From: Campylobacterota bacterium | GTDB taxonomy: Bacteria; Campylobacterota; Campylobacteria; Campylobacterales; Sulfurimonadaceae | Length of the DNA stretch: 12,830 nucleotides | Direction of reading: 5' to 3' | Assembly: GCA_013153755.1 (NCBI GenBank) | Contig: JAADDU010000101.1 | Location: 1-12,830, forward strand | Part shown: one piece after another, positions 1 through 7,419 of the stretch | Numbering within the stretch: the first letter of the stretch is position 1 | Layout: every line of letters begins with the position of its first letter | Notes under the pieces: generated by a model | Database searches by the model: none | Seen by the model: only the letters and a program-made list of their open reading frames with translations | What the model was told of the DNA's origin: nothing | Position numbers and translations under genes: made by a program

Positions 1-1
1 C

Positions 2-82
2 AATAATGTAACAATAATAATAAATGCAGATACTACGAATGTTTATATAACCATATCAAAAAGTATATACAAAAACAGATAA
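2..82 (+). CDS. C-terminal end of an upstream gene (partial, unknown product)
   Basis: This frame is open from the window edge to a TAA at 80-82 and encodes 26 residues ending SIYKNR. The first two thirds alternate beta-branched residues (VTIII, TTNVYITI), as expected for the last strands of a beta-rich domain. The next gene starts only 19 bases downstream on the same strand, which fits one operon. Exported CHAT-TPR genes are often found beside surface adhesin, FecR-type or two-partner-secretion genes, but the fragment is too short to assign to any of these. It could also be a chance open frame, since the other two forward frames have stops near the edge. Confidence 0.45.
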   Translation, partial: NNVTIIINADTTNVYITISKSIYKNR

Positions 83-101
83 ACAAACCAAGTAGTTTCA
101 T

Positions 102-2693
102 GTGATGAGTATTATATTGAAAATTATATTTTTACTGTTTTTTACAACCTTTAGTCTTTTTGCCTCATCATCCTGGATGGGGATTGAGAAAGAATTGAAA
201 CTAAAAAAACAACTAAACCAGCTAACAAACAATGAGGTTTTGTTTTTAGAAAATCTCATAACCGTTTTAAAAACTTCAAACAATAACTCAATCAATATAT
301 ATACAAAAAACCAAAAGATAAAAAAGCTTTTTGCAAACGGTGATAGGTTGTGGAGAGAGATCTACCCTAATCTTGAGATGGAGTATTTCACAAAAGACAA
401 CTTTTACTACGACAGGCTTTGTAGTGTCGTCACAGGGTACTATACATCGACAAATCAAGATTATCTTAGTATAGATATATATAAAAAACTCATAGACAAA
501 GCCAACAAGGGCAACATCAGCGGAGTTGAACTCTCATCTATGATTAAACTTGCCAAAATATATATGAAACTCGGACAAATTGAGTTGGCAAGGATAACCA
601 TAGAAAATATAAAAAACATTATAGATGATTATTTTGAATTAATCTATGATGATATAGAGATGAACGGCAGTTACGGGTTGTTGTTAAACAGTGCTTATAG
701 GGAGTTGGTATTTGAACTTGCCATGCTTGATGAAGATGTGCAGATAGATTTAAAACAGGAACAAAAGTTTTTTGATTTTCTTATCAGAGCCTACAATAAA
801 GCATACTTTTATCTGCCTTTTATGAAACTTGAGGGTGTGCTTGGTGTTAGTGCTGTTTTTGCAGAGTATGACAAAAACTCAATCTCACATACATTTTTTT
901 ACACAAACTATGAGCTAATGTACAGATATGCAAAACTGTTTTTTATAAACGGCGATACAAAAAGGGGTAAAATCGCCTTTGAGCTTATGAAAGAAGCCCT
1001 GCTTTCAAATGGCAATGGAACATTTCAAGAAAATATAGAAAAAGATGCCATGTCAGAGAAAAGAACATTCCAAAGTCAGGATGAATATGGCAAAAAAATC
1101 CCTCTTATATACAGCTATCTGTTATCTTTGTATGAAGCAGATATACAAAGTATAAAAAATCCAAAAGAGGCAAAAGAGACGCTTCAAAAAGCCCAAAACA
1201 GTTTTACCCGTTTAAAAAAACTTTACAAAAAACTGCCACCGGAATATAAGTATATAGACGGAGTTTTACAAACTTACAAAGATTTACTTGGCACAAGAGC
1301 AAAAATATATGAAAAAAATAAGCTCTACAAAAAAGCTTCAGAGATTTATGATAAGCTAATAGTCGAAAATGAGCAGATAAGGGAATCTTTACCTCTTGAG
1401 TTTAGAAGAGGCTACTTCAGAGGGTATGCAAAAGATGCATATCTTGGATTTATAAGGGTAAAAACAAAACTATACAACACCAATACAAACAAAGAGAGCT
1501 TTGAGGGGCTTTTATCTGCTATAAATCTTCTAAACTCAAGACAGTTAAAAGACTTAAAACCATCATATACCAAAGAAACAAACCTTTATGATATACAATC
1601 AAAACTAAATAAAGATGAGATGGTTTATATCATCTTTGATGTTGAAAAGAGTATACTTTGTGCATCTATAACAAAAGATAAAACATTTGCAACTCTTCTA
1701 AAAAAAGAGAAAAATCTAAATCAAAACTTTTATGACATAAAACAAAAGCTTACAAAAGAGCAATACTACGACAGAGATAAACTTTTAGAAATCTCAAGTG
1801 GTTTTACAAAGCCTCTTGAGAATTTTAAAGGTATAAAATATATCCATCTGCTTAGTGAAGGTATCTCTTCGATACTGCCTTTTTGCATATATCCGCTTGA
1901 TGAAAAAAAGATGGTGTTTGAGAGATATATAGTTGATTATCTAACAACTCTAAAAGTGCCACAAAAAATAGAGTTTAGAGAAAATGCAAACCTTTTTGCT
2001 GTTGGTGATGCCATATATGATAAGAAGGAAGCACAAAATACTTTTTTAACTTCTCGTTCAGTTAATATCTCTGGTTATTTTGTAAGACTACCTGAAACAA
2101 GAGAGGAGATTAGAAGTATATCTACCAAATTTCATCATACAAAACTTTTACTCGGCAAAGATGCAAAAGAGAGCATCATAAAACATACACCTCTTAAAAA
2201 ATACTCATATATCCATTTTGCAACACACGGTATTTTGGGCGGAGAGATACCAAACATAGATGAAGCGGCACTTGTTTTGACAAAAGAGGAAGGAGAAGAT
2301 TCACTTCTTGTTGCTTCAGAGATAGCAAAACTAAATTTAAATGCATCGCTTGTTGTTCTTTCTGCATGTAATACCGGTAACGGAAAATATTTCAGAGGGG
2401 AAGGGGTTAGTGGTATATCAAGAGCTTTTAAAATAGCAGGAAGTAATAAAATAGTAGCTTCACTTTGGAGTGTGGACTCACTCTCAACTTTAAAACTTAT
2501 GGAGAGTTTTTATAACTTTTTACTAGATGGCAAACAACCAAACGAGGCTTTATACCTTGCACAAAAACAACTTCAAAATACCAAAATATATGAAAGAGAC
2601 AAAACTAGAGGTTTACGCAAAAAGGATATGCACAAACCACAAAACACTTATGTAAACCCTTACTTTTGGTCTGCTTTTGTTGTATTTGACTAA
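102..2693 (+). CDS. Exported TPR-CHAT (caspase-like) domain protein
   Basis: This 863-residue protein begins with a signal peptide: Lys-7, a hydrophobic core (IIFLLFFTTFSLF) and a likely cleavage site near Ala-21/Ser-22. It is therefore probably periplasmic or secreted. Residues from about 130 to 450 are helical and TPR-like, for example SMIKLAKIYMKLGQIELARI and TRAKIYEKNKLYKKASEIYD. The last ~340 residues form a CHAT domain of the caspase/separase clan. It has a histidine in HFATHG (His-709), a cysteine in VVLSACNTG (Cys-756), the GEGVSGISRAF and ASLW motifs, and the typical PYFWSAFVVF end, so the catalytic dyad and the fold look intact. The substrate is unknown. The start is GTG at 102 or ATG at 105; an in-frame TAG at 93 excludes longer forms, and no good Shine-Dalgarno site is visible. 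Gene and domain are secure; protease activity is inferred. Confidence 0.9.
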   Translation: MMSIILKIIFLLFFTTFSLFASSSWMGIEKELKLKKQLNQLTNNEVLFLENLITVLKTSNNNSINIYTKNQKIKKLFANGDRLWREIYPNLEMEYFTKDNFYYDRLCSVVTGYYTSTNQDYLSIDIYKKLIDKANKGNISGVELSSMIKLAKIYMKLGQIELARITIENIKNIIDDYFELIYDDIEMNGSYGLLLNSAYRELVFELAMLDEDVQIDLKQEQKFFDFLIRAYNKAYFYLPFMKLEGVLGVSAVFAEYDKNSISHTFFYTNYELMYRYAKLFFINGDTKRGKIAFELMKEALLSNGNGTFQENIEKDAMSEKRTFQSQDEYGKKIPLIYSYLLSLYEADIQSIKNPKEAKETLQKAQNSFTRLKKLYKKLPPEYKYIDGVLQTYKDLLGTRAKIYEKNKLYKKASEIYDKLIVENEQIRESLPLEFRRGYFRGYAKDAYLGFIRVKTKLYNTNTNKESFEGLLSAINLLNSRQLKDLKPSYTKETNLYDIQSKLNKDEMVYIIFDVEKSILCASITKDKTFATLLKKEKNLNQNFYDIKQKLTKEQYYDRDKLLEISSGFTKPLENFKGIKYIHLLSEGISSILPFCIYPLDEKKMVFERYIVDYLTTLKVPQKIEFRENANLFAVGDAIYDKKEAQNTFLTSRSVNISGYFVRLPETREEIRSISTKFHHTKLLLGKDAKESIIKHTPLKKYSYIHFATHGILGGEIPNIDEAALVLTKEEGEDSLLVASEIAKLNLNASLVVLSACNTGNGKYFRGEGVSGISRAFKIAGSNKIVASLWSVDSLSTLKLMESFYNFLLDGKQPNEALYLAQKQLQNTKIYERDKTRGLRKKDMHKPQNTYVNPYFWSAFVVFD

Positions 2694-2721
2694 ACTATTT
2701 CCCCAAACAAAAAGAACCAAA
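2665..2721. repeat. Imperfect inverted repeat across the convergent gene ends
   Basis: TTTGGT (2665-2670) pairs with ACCAAA (2716-2721), and CTTTTGTT (2674-2681) pairs with AACAAAAAG (2706-2714) with one bulged A. The loop holds the stop codons of both convergent genes. The stem is AT-rich and no T-run follows on either side, so it is not a textbook intrinsic terminator. It may still act as a weak bidirectional 3' end, or it may be chance in AT-rich DNA. Confidence 0.25.
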
Positions 2722-4035
2722 CATCTTATCTAGCATCTCATCATTTTCAAACGGTCTTGTTATGGAGGCTATAGCTTTTATCGCTTCATTTAGATGGAAA
2801 GAAAATATCTCTAGTTCTTGGTCTTGAAGTGGTAAAAGTGCTTCTTGTATATTTGTAAGTGTTTCTTCTACTGCTGATATTTGTCTTTGAGATATAAGCA
2901 TCATCTCATCAGAACTATTTGTTTTATCCATGATGTTTTCTAAAAGTTTCACAAGTGATACAACACTCTGTTTTGAGTTTAATTCCAAGTCAAAAACCAC
3001 TGCATCTAAAGCTAATTTTTGTTCTAAATCTATCTTATTTTTCACATAAACTATATGTTTATTTTCTTTATGTGTATCTATGAGTTTTAGTATCTCTTTG
3101 TCCTCTTCATCCACCTCTCTTGAAGCGTCAAAAAGGGCTATAACTATATCGCTACTTTGGATAGCTTCTAAACTTCTCTCTATCCCTATCTTTTCTATCT
3201 CATCATTTGCTTCTCTTATCCCTGCAGTATCAACTATGCGTATGAGATGGGTACCGATTTTTACTTGCTCTTCGATGGTATCTCTTGTTGTTCCTGCTAT
3301 GTCACTTACTATGGCACGGTTATAGTTTAAAAGAGCATTTAAAAGTGAGCTTTTACCAACATTTGGTTTCCCCACTATAGCAACTCTAAAACCTTGCATC
3401 AAACCCTCTCTTGATTTTGAAGCTATGAGTGTTGAATCTAAAGAGTTTGTTAACTCTTCAAGTTTAGATGCAATGCTTTTTACCAAATCCTCAGGTAAAT
3501 CTTCCTCTGCATAATCTATGGTAACTTCACTATAGGCAAGTATATGAATAATCTCATCACGAATCTTTTCTATATACTCTTTTAATGAGCCTTTCATCTG
3601 CTGTGCTAGTATCTTTGCTGCATCTTCACTTTTTGCTTCTATAAGTGAAGCGATAGCTTGGGCTTCACTCAAATCTATACGACCATTAAAAAATGCTCTT
3701 TTACTAAACTCCCCTGCATTTGCTAGTCTTGCTCCTGCATCTAGCGTTGCTTTTAGTATGCTTTGAGCTACTATAAAGCCACCATGACACTGAATCTCTA
3801 CAACATCTTCTGCTGTAAAAGAGTAAGGAGCTTTGAAGTAGATAACTATAGACTCATCTATAAGTTCATTTTTGGAGTTATGAACACTTGTTAATGTTGC
3901 ATATCTTGGGGTAAAATCTTGTTTGTGAGTAAGTTGCTTTGCTATATTTAGGGCTCTATCTCCACTTATACGGATGATAGCGATAGAGCCTATACCATTT
4001 GCCGTGGCAATGGCTGAGATGGTATCATCAAACAT
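2695..4035 (-). CDS. mnmE: tRNA uridine-5-carboxymethylaminomethyl modification GTPase MnmE (TrmE)
   Basis: MnmE works with MnmG to place the (carboxymethyl)aminomethyl group on wobble U34 of certain tRNAs, using GTP and a methylene-tetrahydrofolate one-carbon unit. The 446-residue length is normal for the family. The N-terminal TrmE domain carries the folate-site segment AEDVVEIQCHGG (about 75-86). The helical domain is interrupted by a Ras-like G domain with the P-loop GKPNVGKSS (222-230), G2 segment AGTTRDT, G3 motif DTAG (269-272) and G4 motif NKID (333-336). The protein ends in FCLGK with the conserved catalytic Cys-443. Its ATG overlaps the TAA of jag by one base (TAATG), which suggests translational coupling as the last gene of the rpmH cluster. 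No feature looks damaged. Confidence 0.98.
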   Translation of the reverse strand: MFDDTISAIATANGIGSIAIIRISGDRALNIAKQLTHKQDFTPRYATLTSVHNSKNELIDESIVIYFKAPYSFTAEDVVEIQCHGGFIVAQSILKATLDAGARLANAGEFSKRAFFNGRIDLSEAQAIASLIEAKSEDAAKILAQQMKGSLKEYIEKIRDEIIHILAYSEVTIDYAEEDLPEDLVKSIASKLEELTNSLDSTLIASKSREGLMQGFRVAIVGKPNVGKSSLLNALLNYNRAIVSDIAGTTRDTIEEQVKIGTHLIRIVDTAGIREANDEIEKIGIERSLEAIQSSDIVIALFDASREVDEEDKEILKLIDTHKENKHIVYVKNKIDLEQKLALDAVVFDLELNSKQSVVSLVKLLENIMDKTNSSDEMMLISQRQISAVEETLTNIQEALLPLQDQELEIFSFHLNEAIKAIASITRPFENDEMLDKMFGSFCLGK

Positions 4036-4916
4036 TAGTTTGAGTGATAATCATTTATGATGATATATTTTAAACCATCACGAGTTGAACGGATAGCTAC
4101 ATACTTATCTGGGTATATATCACGAAGTTCTCTTAAAGCGATTTGAACTAAAACACCATCTAAAACTTTTGTTTGAGCTCTTCCATCTCTATCTACACTC
4201 TCTTTTACACCACTTAGGTAGCGAGATACTGATTCTTCTTGATTTTTTAAAAATTCTGCAATTTCAAGGCGAAGTTGTAGTTGATATTTGCTATTTATCC
4301 AGTTAAAAAGCATATATGAGAGTGCTTTATATCTATAACCCTCTTTACCTATAAGAAGTGCTGCATCTTTACCTTTAAACTCAATAAGAAGTGTATTTTC
4401 ATCGTATACACTAACTTCTATCTTATCTATCTCAAAACAGATTGAGCTAAAGAGTTCATTTATCTCTTGTGCTATAGTTTCTGCTATATCTGTTGTTGGT
4501 TTAAACTCTTCTTGAGGTGTTGTTTCTGTTTGTATGTTGTCAAATTTATCATCATAATCAGCTAGATAAGACTCAACATCATCACTATCATCATCTTCAT
4601 CATCTTGTGTACTTACAAATGATTGGGGCATGATAGTATCATTTAGGATTGTATGTGATGAATCCTCTTTAAGCTTTTGAGGCTCTTTTTTTGCTTTTTT
4701 TACCTTAGGCTTAGGTTTAGGCTTTTTTTTATCTTCTTTAGGTGTTATCGTTTTGTCTATTGTAGCTACAATGATTGCAGACTTTTTAAACATCCCTAAA
4801 AAACCACCACTAGGATATTGAACAACCTCTATTTTTAACTCTGTTACAGAACATTCCAGTTTAGAAGCAGCATCACTATATGCTCCTTCTAGTGTGGTTG
4901 ATTCTATCTTAATCAT
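4035..4916 (-). CDS. jag: Jag/KhpB family KH-domain RNA-binding protein
   Basis: This 293-residue protein begins with a Jag_N domain containing GFLGMF (38-43). A long low-complexity linker follows: a Lys/Pro stretch at about 60-85, then an acidic Asp/Glu stretch at about 104-123. The KH domain (about 155-220) contains the RNA-binding GKEG loop (190-193). The C-terminal part (about 228-293) sits where R3H domains occur in Jag proteins, but the Arg-x3-His signature is not visible (see findings). Family members bind RNA and affect cell-envelope processes. The Helicobacter pylori homologue HP1451 was reported to bind a type IV secretion ATPase. The ATG lies inside the end of yidC with an 8-base overlap, and the stop overlaps mnmE by one base, so the three genes are probably co-translated. 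Family assignment is firm; the specific role is not. Confidence 0.93.
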   Translation of the reverse strand: MIKIESTTLEGAYSDAASKLECSVTELKIEVVQYPSGGFLGMFKKSAIIVATIDKTITPKEDKKKPKPKPKVKKAKKEPQKLKEDSSHTILNDTIMPQSFVSTQDDEDDDSDDVESYLADYDDKFDNIQTETTPQEEFKPTTDIAETIAQEINELFSSICFEIDKIEVSVYDENTLLIEFKGKDAALLIGKEGYRYKALSYMLFNWINSKYQLQLRLEIAEFLKNQEESVSRYLSGVKESVDRDGRAQTKVLDGVLVQIALRELRDIYPDKYVAIRSTRDGLKYIIINDYHSN

Positions 4917-6555
4917 CTTTCTTTACCACTTTTTTATCTGCAATATTTTCAACAACTGCTTTTGCATCTTTAGCATTTGCAAATTGTTGATTTACAATAA
5001 ACTGTTGTGCTATTGAGAAAAGATTATTTACAAACCAATAAAGAACTAAACCAGAAGGGAAAGTTAAGAAGAAAAATGTAAATATCACTGGAAGATATTT
5101 CATGATTTTTTCTTGCATAGGATCTGTAAAGTTATTTGGTGTAAGTCTTTGTTGGAAAAACATAGATGCACCCATCAGGATAGGAAGTACATAAAACTCA
5201 TCCATACGAGAAAGGTCAGTTACCCATAACATCCATGGTGCACCTTGAAGCTCAACAGCATTTAAAAGTACACGATAAATAGCAAAAAATATAGGTATTT
5301 GTAAAAGCATCGGTAAACAGCCACCAAGAGGATTTGCATTATGTTTCTTATACATCTCCATAGTTGCTGCATTCATACGCTGAGGGTCACCTTTATACTT
5401 CTCTTTTATCTCTTTTAGTTTAGGTGAAAGCTCTTTTATCTTTTGCATAGATACCATACCCTTGTATGTTAGAGGGTATAAGATAGCTCTTATAGTTAAA
5501 GTTAAAGCGATGATAGCCCAACCCCAGTTACCGAAGATACCATATAAAAATGACAAAAATTGAAATAATGGTTTAGATGCAAAAGTAAACCAACCATATT
5601 CTATAACATTTGTAAGTATAGGTTTGATACTTTTAAGTGTAGCATAATCTTTTGGACCTACATATCCATGAAATGAGATATTTTGCATACCATCAAAGTA
5701 TACTACAGGATTATCATCTCTATCCCTGTCTATAACAACTGTAGTGTCTTTTTTAAAGCCATACATAACAGATGCATTGTATTGGTCAAATGATGCTACA
5801 AGCTCTACGCCTGTAAAACTTTTTCTAGTTTCTGCATCCCCATCAGCGATTATAGTTAGAAGTTCATCATCAGTATAAACTAAAGCTCCAACAACAGACA
5901 TCATTTGTTCTTTTTCATTTACTTTTGGTCTTTGACCTAAGTATATAAAGTATCTTTTGTCTTGAGAGAGTTTTATATCGACATCATAATGTCCATCAGC
6001 ATAAAAAGTGAGTTCTTTTGTAATACTAAGAGAAGATAAATTTTGAGTGATTGTAACTTTCTTAGCACTGCCATCTAAAGATAATTCACTGATCTTTGAA
6101 CTATATGCAACACTCATCGCTTCTTTGTTTAAAGTCTCATCCATAAATCTTAAATAAAGAGGTTTCATTCCATCAGCTGGAATTAGCTGAGCATGTCCTC
6201 CATCTTTGTTATTGAATTTCTCTTGCAATAATTCTTTTGAAGATATACGACCTAAAGTATCGATTTTTAAAATATAATCTTTACTATGAACAGTTAAAAT
6301 AGTATTTAAAGCATTTACTACAGGTTGATTGTTCTGTGGAGCTACATAATTTGAACTATCTGCAGGTACATTAGAACTAGTTGTCTGCTGTTGTTGTGCA
6401 GAAGTAGTTTTTAAATGAACATTTTGTTGAGCTGAAGTATTTTCAGCAACCTCTGGTTGTACAGGTGGAAAGATAGCTGTATAAACTACAAAAAAAGCAA
6501 TAGAAAGTGCTACTGCTAACATAAGTCTTTGATTTGGTGTCAATTTTTCTAACAC
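4909..6555 (-). CDS. yidC: Membrane protein insertase YidC/Oxa1
   Basis: YidC inserts and folds inner-membrane proteins, alone or with SecYEG. The 548 residues match the Gram-negative form. There is a first membrane helix at about 11-30, then a Gln/Thr/Ser-rich linker and a large periplasmic beta domain (about 85-315). The Oxa1-type core (about 320-530) has five hydrophobic segments. The core contains the groove arginine Arg-356 in LTIRAILYPL, the coiled cytoplasmic loop with KYKGDPQRM, and GGCLPMLLQIPIFFAIYRVL (411-430). The Lys-rich tail (KKVVKKDD) may contact ribosomes. The start is GTG at 6553-6555, supported by AAAGGG five bases upstream (6561-6566) and by lying two bases after the yidD stop. 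It overlaps jag by 8 bases. Confidence 0.98.
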   Translation of the reverse strand: MLEKLTPNQRLMLAVALSIAFFVVYTAIFPPVQPEVAENTSAQQNVHLKTTSAQQQQTTSSNVPADSSNYVAPQNNQPVVNALNTILTVHSKDYILKIDTLGRISSKELLQEKFNNKDGGHAQLIPADGMKPLYLRFMDETLNKEAMSVAYSSKISELSLDGSAKKVTITQNLSSLSITKELTFYADGHYDVDIKLSQDKRYFIYLGQRPKVNEKEQMMSVVGALVYTDDELLTIIADGDAETRKSFTGVELVASFDQYNASVMYGFKKDTTVVIDRDRDDNPVVYFDGMQNISFHGYVGPKDYATLKSIKPILTNVIEYGWFTFASKPLFQFLSFLYGIFGNWGWAIIALTLTIRAILYPLTYKGMVSMQKIKELSPKLKEIKEKYKGDPQRMNAATMEMYKKHNANPLGGCLPMLLQIPIFFAIYRVLLNAVELQGAPWMLWVTDLSRMDEFYVLPILMGASMFFQQRLTPNNFTDPMQEKIMKYLPVIFTFFFLTFPSGLVLYWFVNNLFSIAQQFIVNQQFANAKDAKAVVENIADKKVVKKDD

Positions 6556-6557
6556 GA

Positions 6558-6884
6558 TTACCCTTTATATGAAAAATTTTTTATGATATAAAAACGGTTT
6601 TTTTTATTGGGAACCAACCAATATTTTATAGAATCAAGTCCTAGTTCTTTAGGCTTTATAGATAGTTTATCAAGTAATGGATACTCGATACCTCCATCAA
6701 AAAATTGATTACAACGAAGTATTCTAGTAAAAGTGTGGTAAAAAGCACTTGAAATTGAGTTGTTTTCAAAATGAATTCTTGCATATTCACTACAAGTTGG
6801 GTAATATCTACAACTTCCAAACCCAATAAGGGTAAAAAATTTCTGATATATCCACAATAATTTTAATAAAAATTTTCTTATCAT
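6558..6884 (-). CDS. yidD: Membrane protein insertion efficiency factor YidD
   Basis: YidD is a small membrane-associated protein that improves insertion of YidC substrates. The 108 residues begin with an amphipathic, basic N-terminus (MIRKFLLKLLWIYQKFF). The family core follows: SCRYYPTCSEYA (Cys-25, Cys-31), then ILRCNQFFDGGIEYP (Cys-58), where the family usually has RC-P-x-GG-x-DP. The aromatic and basic tail after residue 70 is somewhat longer than in compact YidD proteins. The gene starts 3 bases after rnpA and ends 2 bases before yidC, the classical arrangement. The Shine-Dalgarno site is weak, so translation may depend on ribosomes leaving rnpA. Confidence 0.96.
   Translation of the reverse strand: MIRKFLLKLLWIYQKFFTLIGFGSCRYYPTCSEYARIHFENNSISSAFYHTFTRILRCNQFFDGGIEYPLLDKLSIKPKELGLDSIKYWLVPNKKNRFYIIKNFSYKG
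6561..6566 (-). promoter_or_regulatory. Ribosome binding site of yidC
   Basis: On the minus strand AAAGGG lies five bases before the GTG at 6555 and overlaps the last codons of yidD. It decides in favour of this GTG as the yidC start, since no ATG is available nearby. Confidence 0.7.
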
Positions 6885-6887
6885 GCT

Positions 6888-7232
6888 TTATTCACTTTGA
6901 AAACTTTTAGATTTTTTTAAAATCTTTTTAAAATCATAGTCTAATTGATGATGAGAAGTTTCGCTGATTGATTTTTTTGCTACAAATATATATGTGGCAT
7001 CATTAAGTTTTTGTGAGTATGTTAAAAATAGAGCTCTAAGTCTTCTTTTAGCTCTATTTCTTTTTACTGCATTACCAATTTTTTTAGTTGCTGTAAAACC
7101 AACTTTCTTAGTTGATTGTTGTGGAAGATAAAAAAGGACTACACTACTTGAGTGTATGTTCTTTCCTCTTTTATATATATACTGAAACTCTTTGTGTTGT
7201 TTCAGTGTGGAAAAACCGCCTAAACTGTCAAT
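6888..7232 (-). CDS. rnpA: Ribonuclease P protein component (non-canonical start)
   Basis: RnpA is the protein cofactor of RNase P, which removes the 5' leader of tRNA precursors. Read from an ATT at 7230-7232 the frame gives 114 residues. It contains the N-terminal [15 protein letters not shown] (cf. the LKxxxDFxxVxxxG of other RnpA), [17 protein letters not shown], the RNRxKRRLR signature (about 58-66), and YIFVAKKSI. It fills the gap between rpmH and yidD and stops 3 bases before yidD. The frame has no ATG, GTG or TTG before the conserved core, and a TAA lies two codons upstream of the ATT (7236-7238). Possible starts are ATT at 7232 (overlapping rpmH by 13 bases, AAAGG nine bases upstream) or CTG at 7205 (105 residues, AGGCGG ten bases upstream). 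The gene is certain; its start is not. Confidence 0.92.
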   Translation of the reverse strand: MDSLGGFSTLKQHKEFQYIYKRGKNIHSSSVVLFYLPQQSTKKVGFTATKKIGNAVKRNRAKRRLRALFLTYSQKLNDATYIFVAKKSISETSHHQLDYDFKKILKKSKSFQSE

Positions 7233-7354
7233 CTTTTACGACCTTTTGCACGACGACGATTTAAAACATTACGACCATTTTTAGTTGCCATTCTAGCTCT
7301 AAAACCGTGAGTTCTTTTTCTCGGTGTATTATGAGGTTGGTATGTTCTTTTCAC
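7220..7354 (-). CDS. rpmH: 50S ribosomal protein L34
   Basis: L34 is a small basic protein of the large ribosomal subunit. The 44 codons give [18 protein letters not shown] then a basic stretch ending KGRKRLTV, an almost family-wide sequence of normal length. The start is GTG at 7352-7354, because only this gives the invariant MKRTYQP. The ATG five bases further upstream (7357-7359) is out of frame and reaches a TGA after two codons. AAGGA at 7361-7365 lies six bases before the GTG. It is the first gene of the rpmH-rnpA-yidD-yidC-jag-mnmE cluster and is directly preceded by a promoter. Confidence 0.98.
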   Translation of the reverse strand: MKRTYQPHNTPRKRTHGFRARMATKNGRNVLNRRRAKGRKRLTV

Positions 7355-7360
7355 GACATA

Positions 7361-7365
7361 TCCTT
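7361..7365 (-). promoter_or_regulatory. Ribosome binding site of rpmH
   Basis: AAGGA on the minus strand is six bases from the GTG at 7354 but only one base from the out-of-frame ATG at 7359. The spacing selects the GTG as the start of L34. Confidence 0.75.
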
Positions 7366-7384
7366 ATTTAAAATTAAGTTTGAA

Positions 7385-7417
7385 ATTATATATAAAATTT
7401 ACTTAAATAGTTGTTAA
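7385..7417 (-). promoter_or_regulatory. Promoter of the rpmH-mnmE cluster
   Basis: A perfect TATAAT (7385-7390) lies about 30 bases before the rpmH start in very AT-rich DNA. A TTAACA (7412-7417) could serve as a -35 element, with 17 bases to an alternative TATATA (7389-7394) or 21 bases to TATAAT. Campylobacterota promoters often have a good -10 and no conserved -35, which suits this site. It sits just after the stop of the upstream cytochrome gene. Confidence 0.6.
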
Positions 7418-7419
7418 TA

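Noticed and set aside
98..295. 65-residue minus-strand frame opposite the start of the CHAT gene
   Set aside because: It lies antisense to the signal peptide and N-terminus of a well-supported gene, has Phe/Ser/Lys-rich composition and no family resemblance.
3080..3325. 81-residue plus-strand frame within mnmE
   Set aside because: It mirrors the G domain of mnmE; the Ser/Ile-rich sequence is a shadow of the coding strand.
7220..7354. Thermus-like long rnpA enclosing rpmH
   Set aside because: The rnpA frame meets a TAA at 7236-7238, two codons upstream of the first usable codon, so it cannot extend across rpmH.
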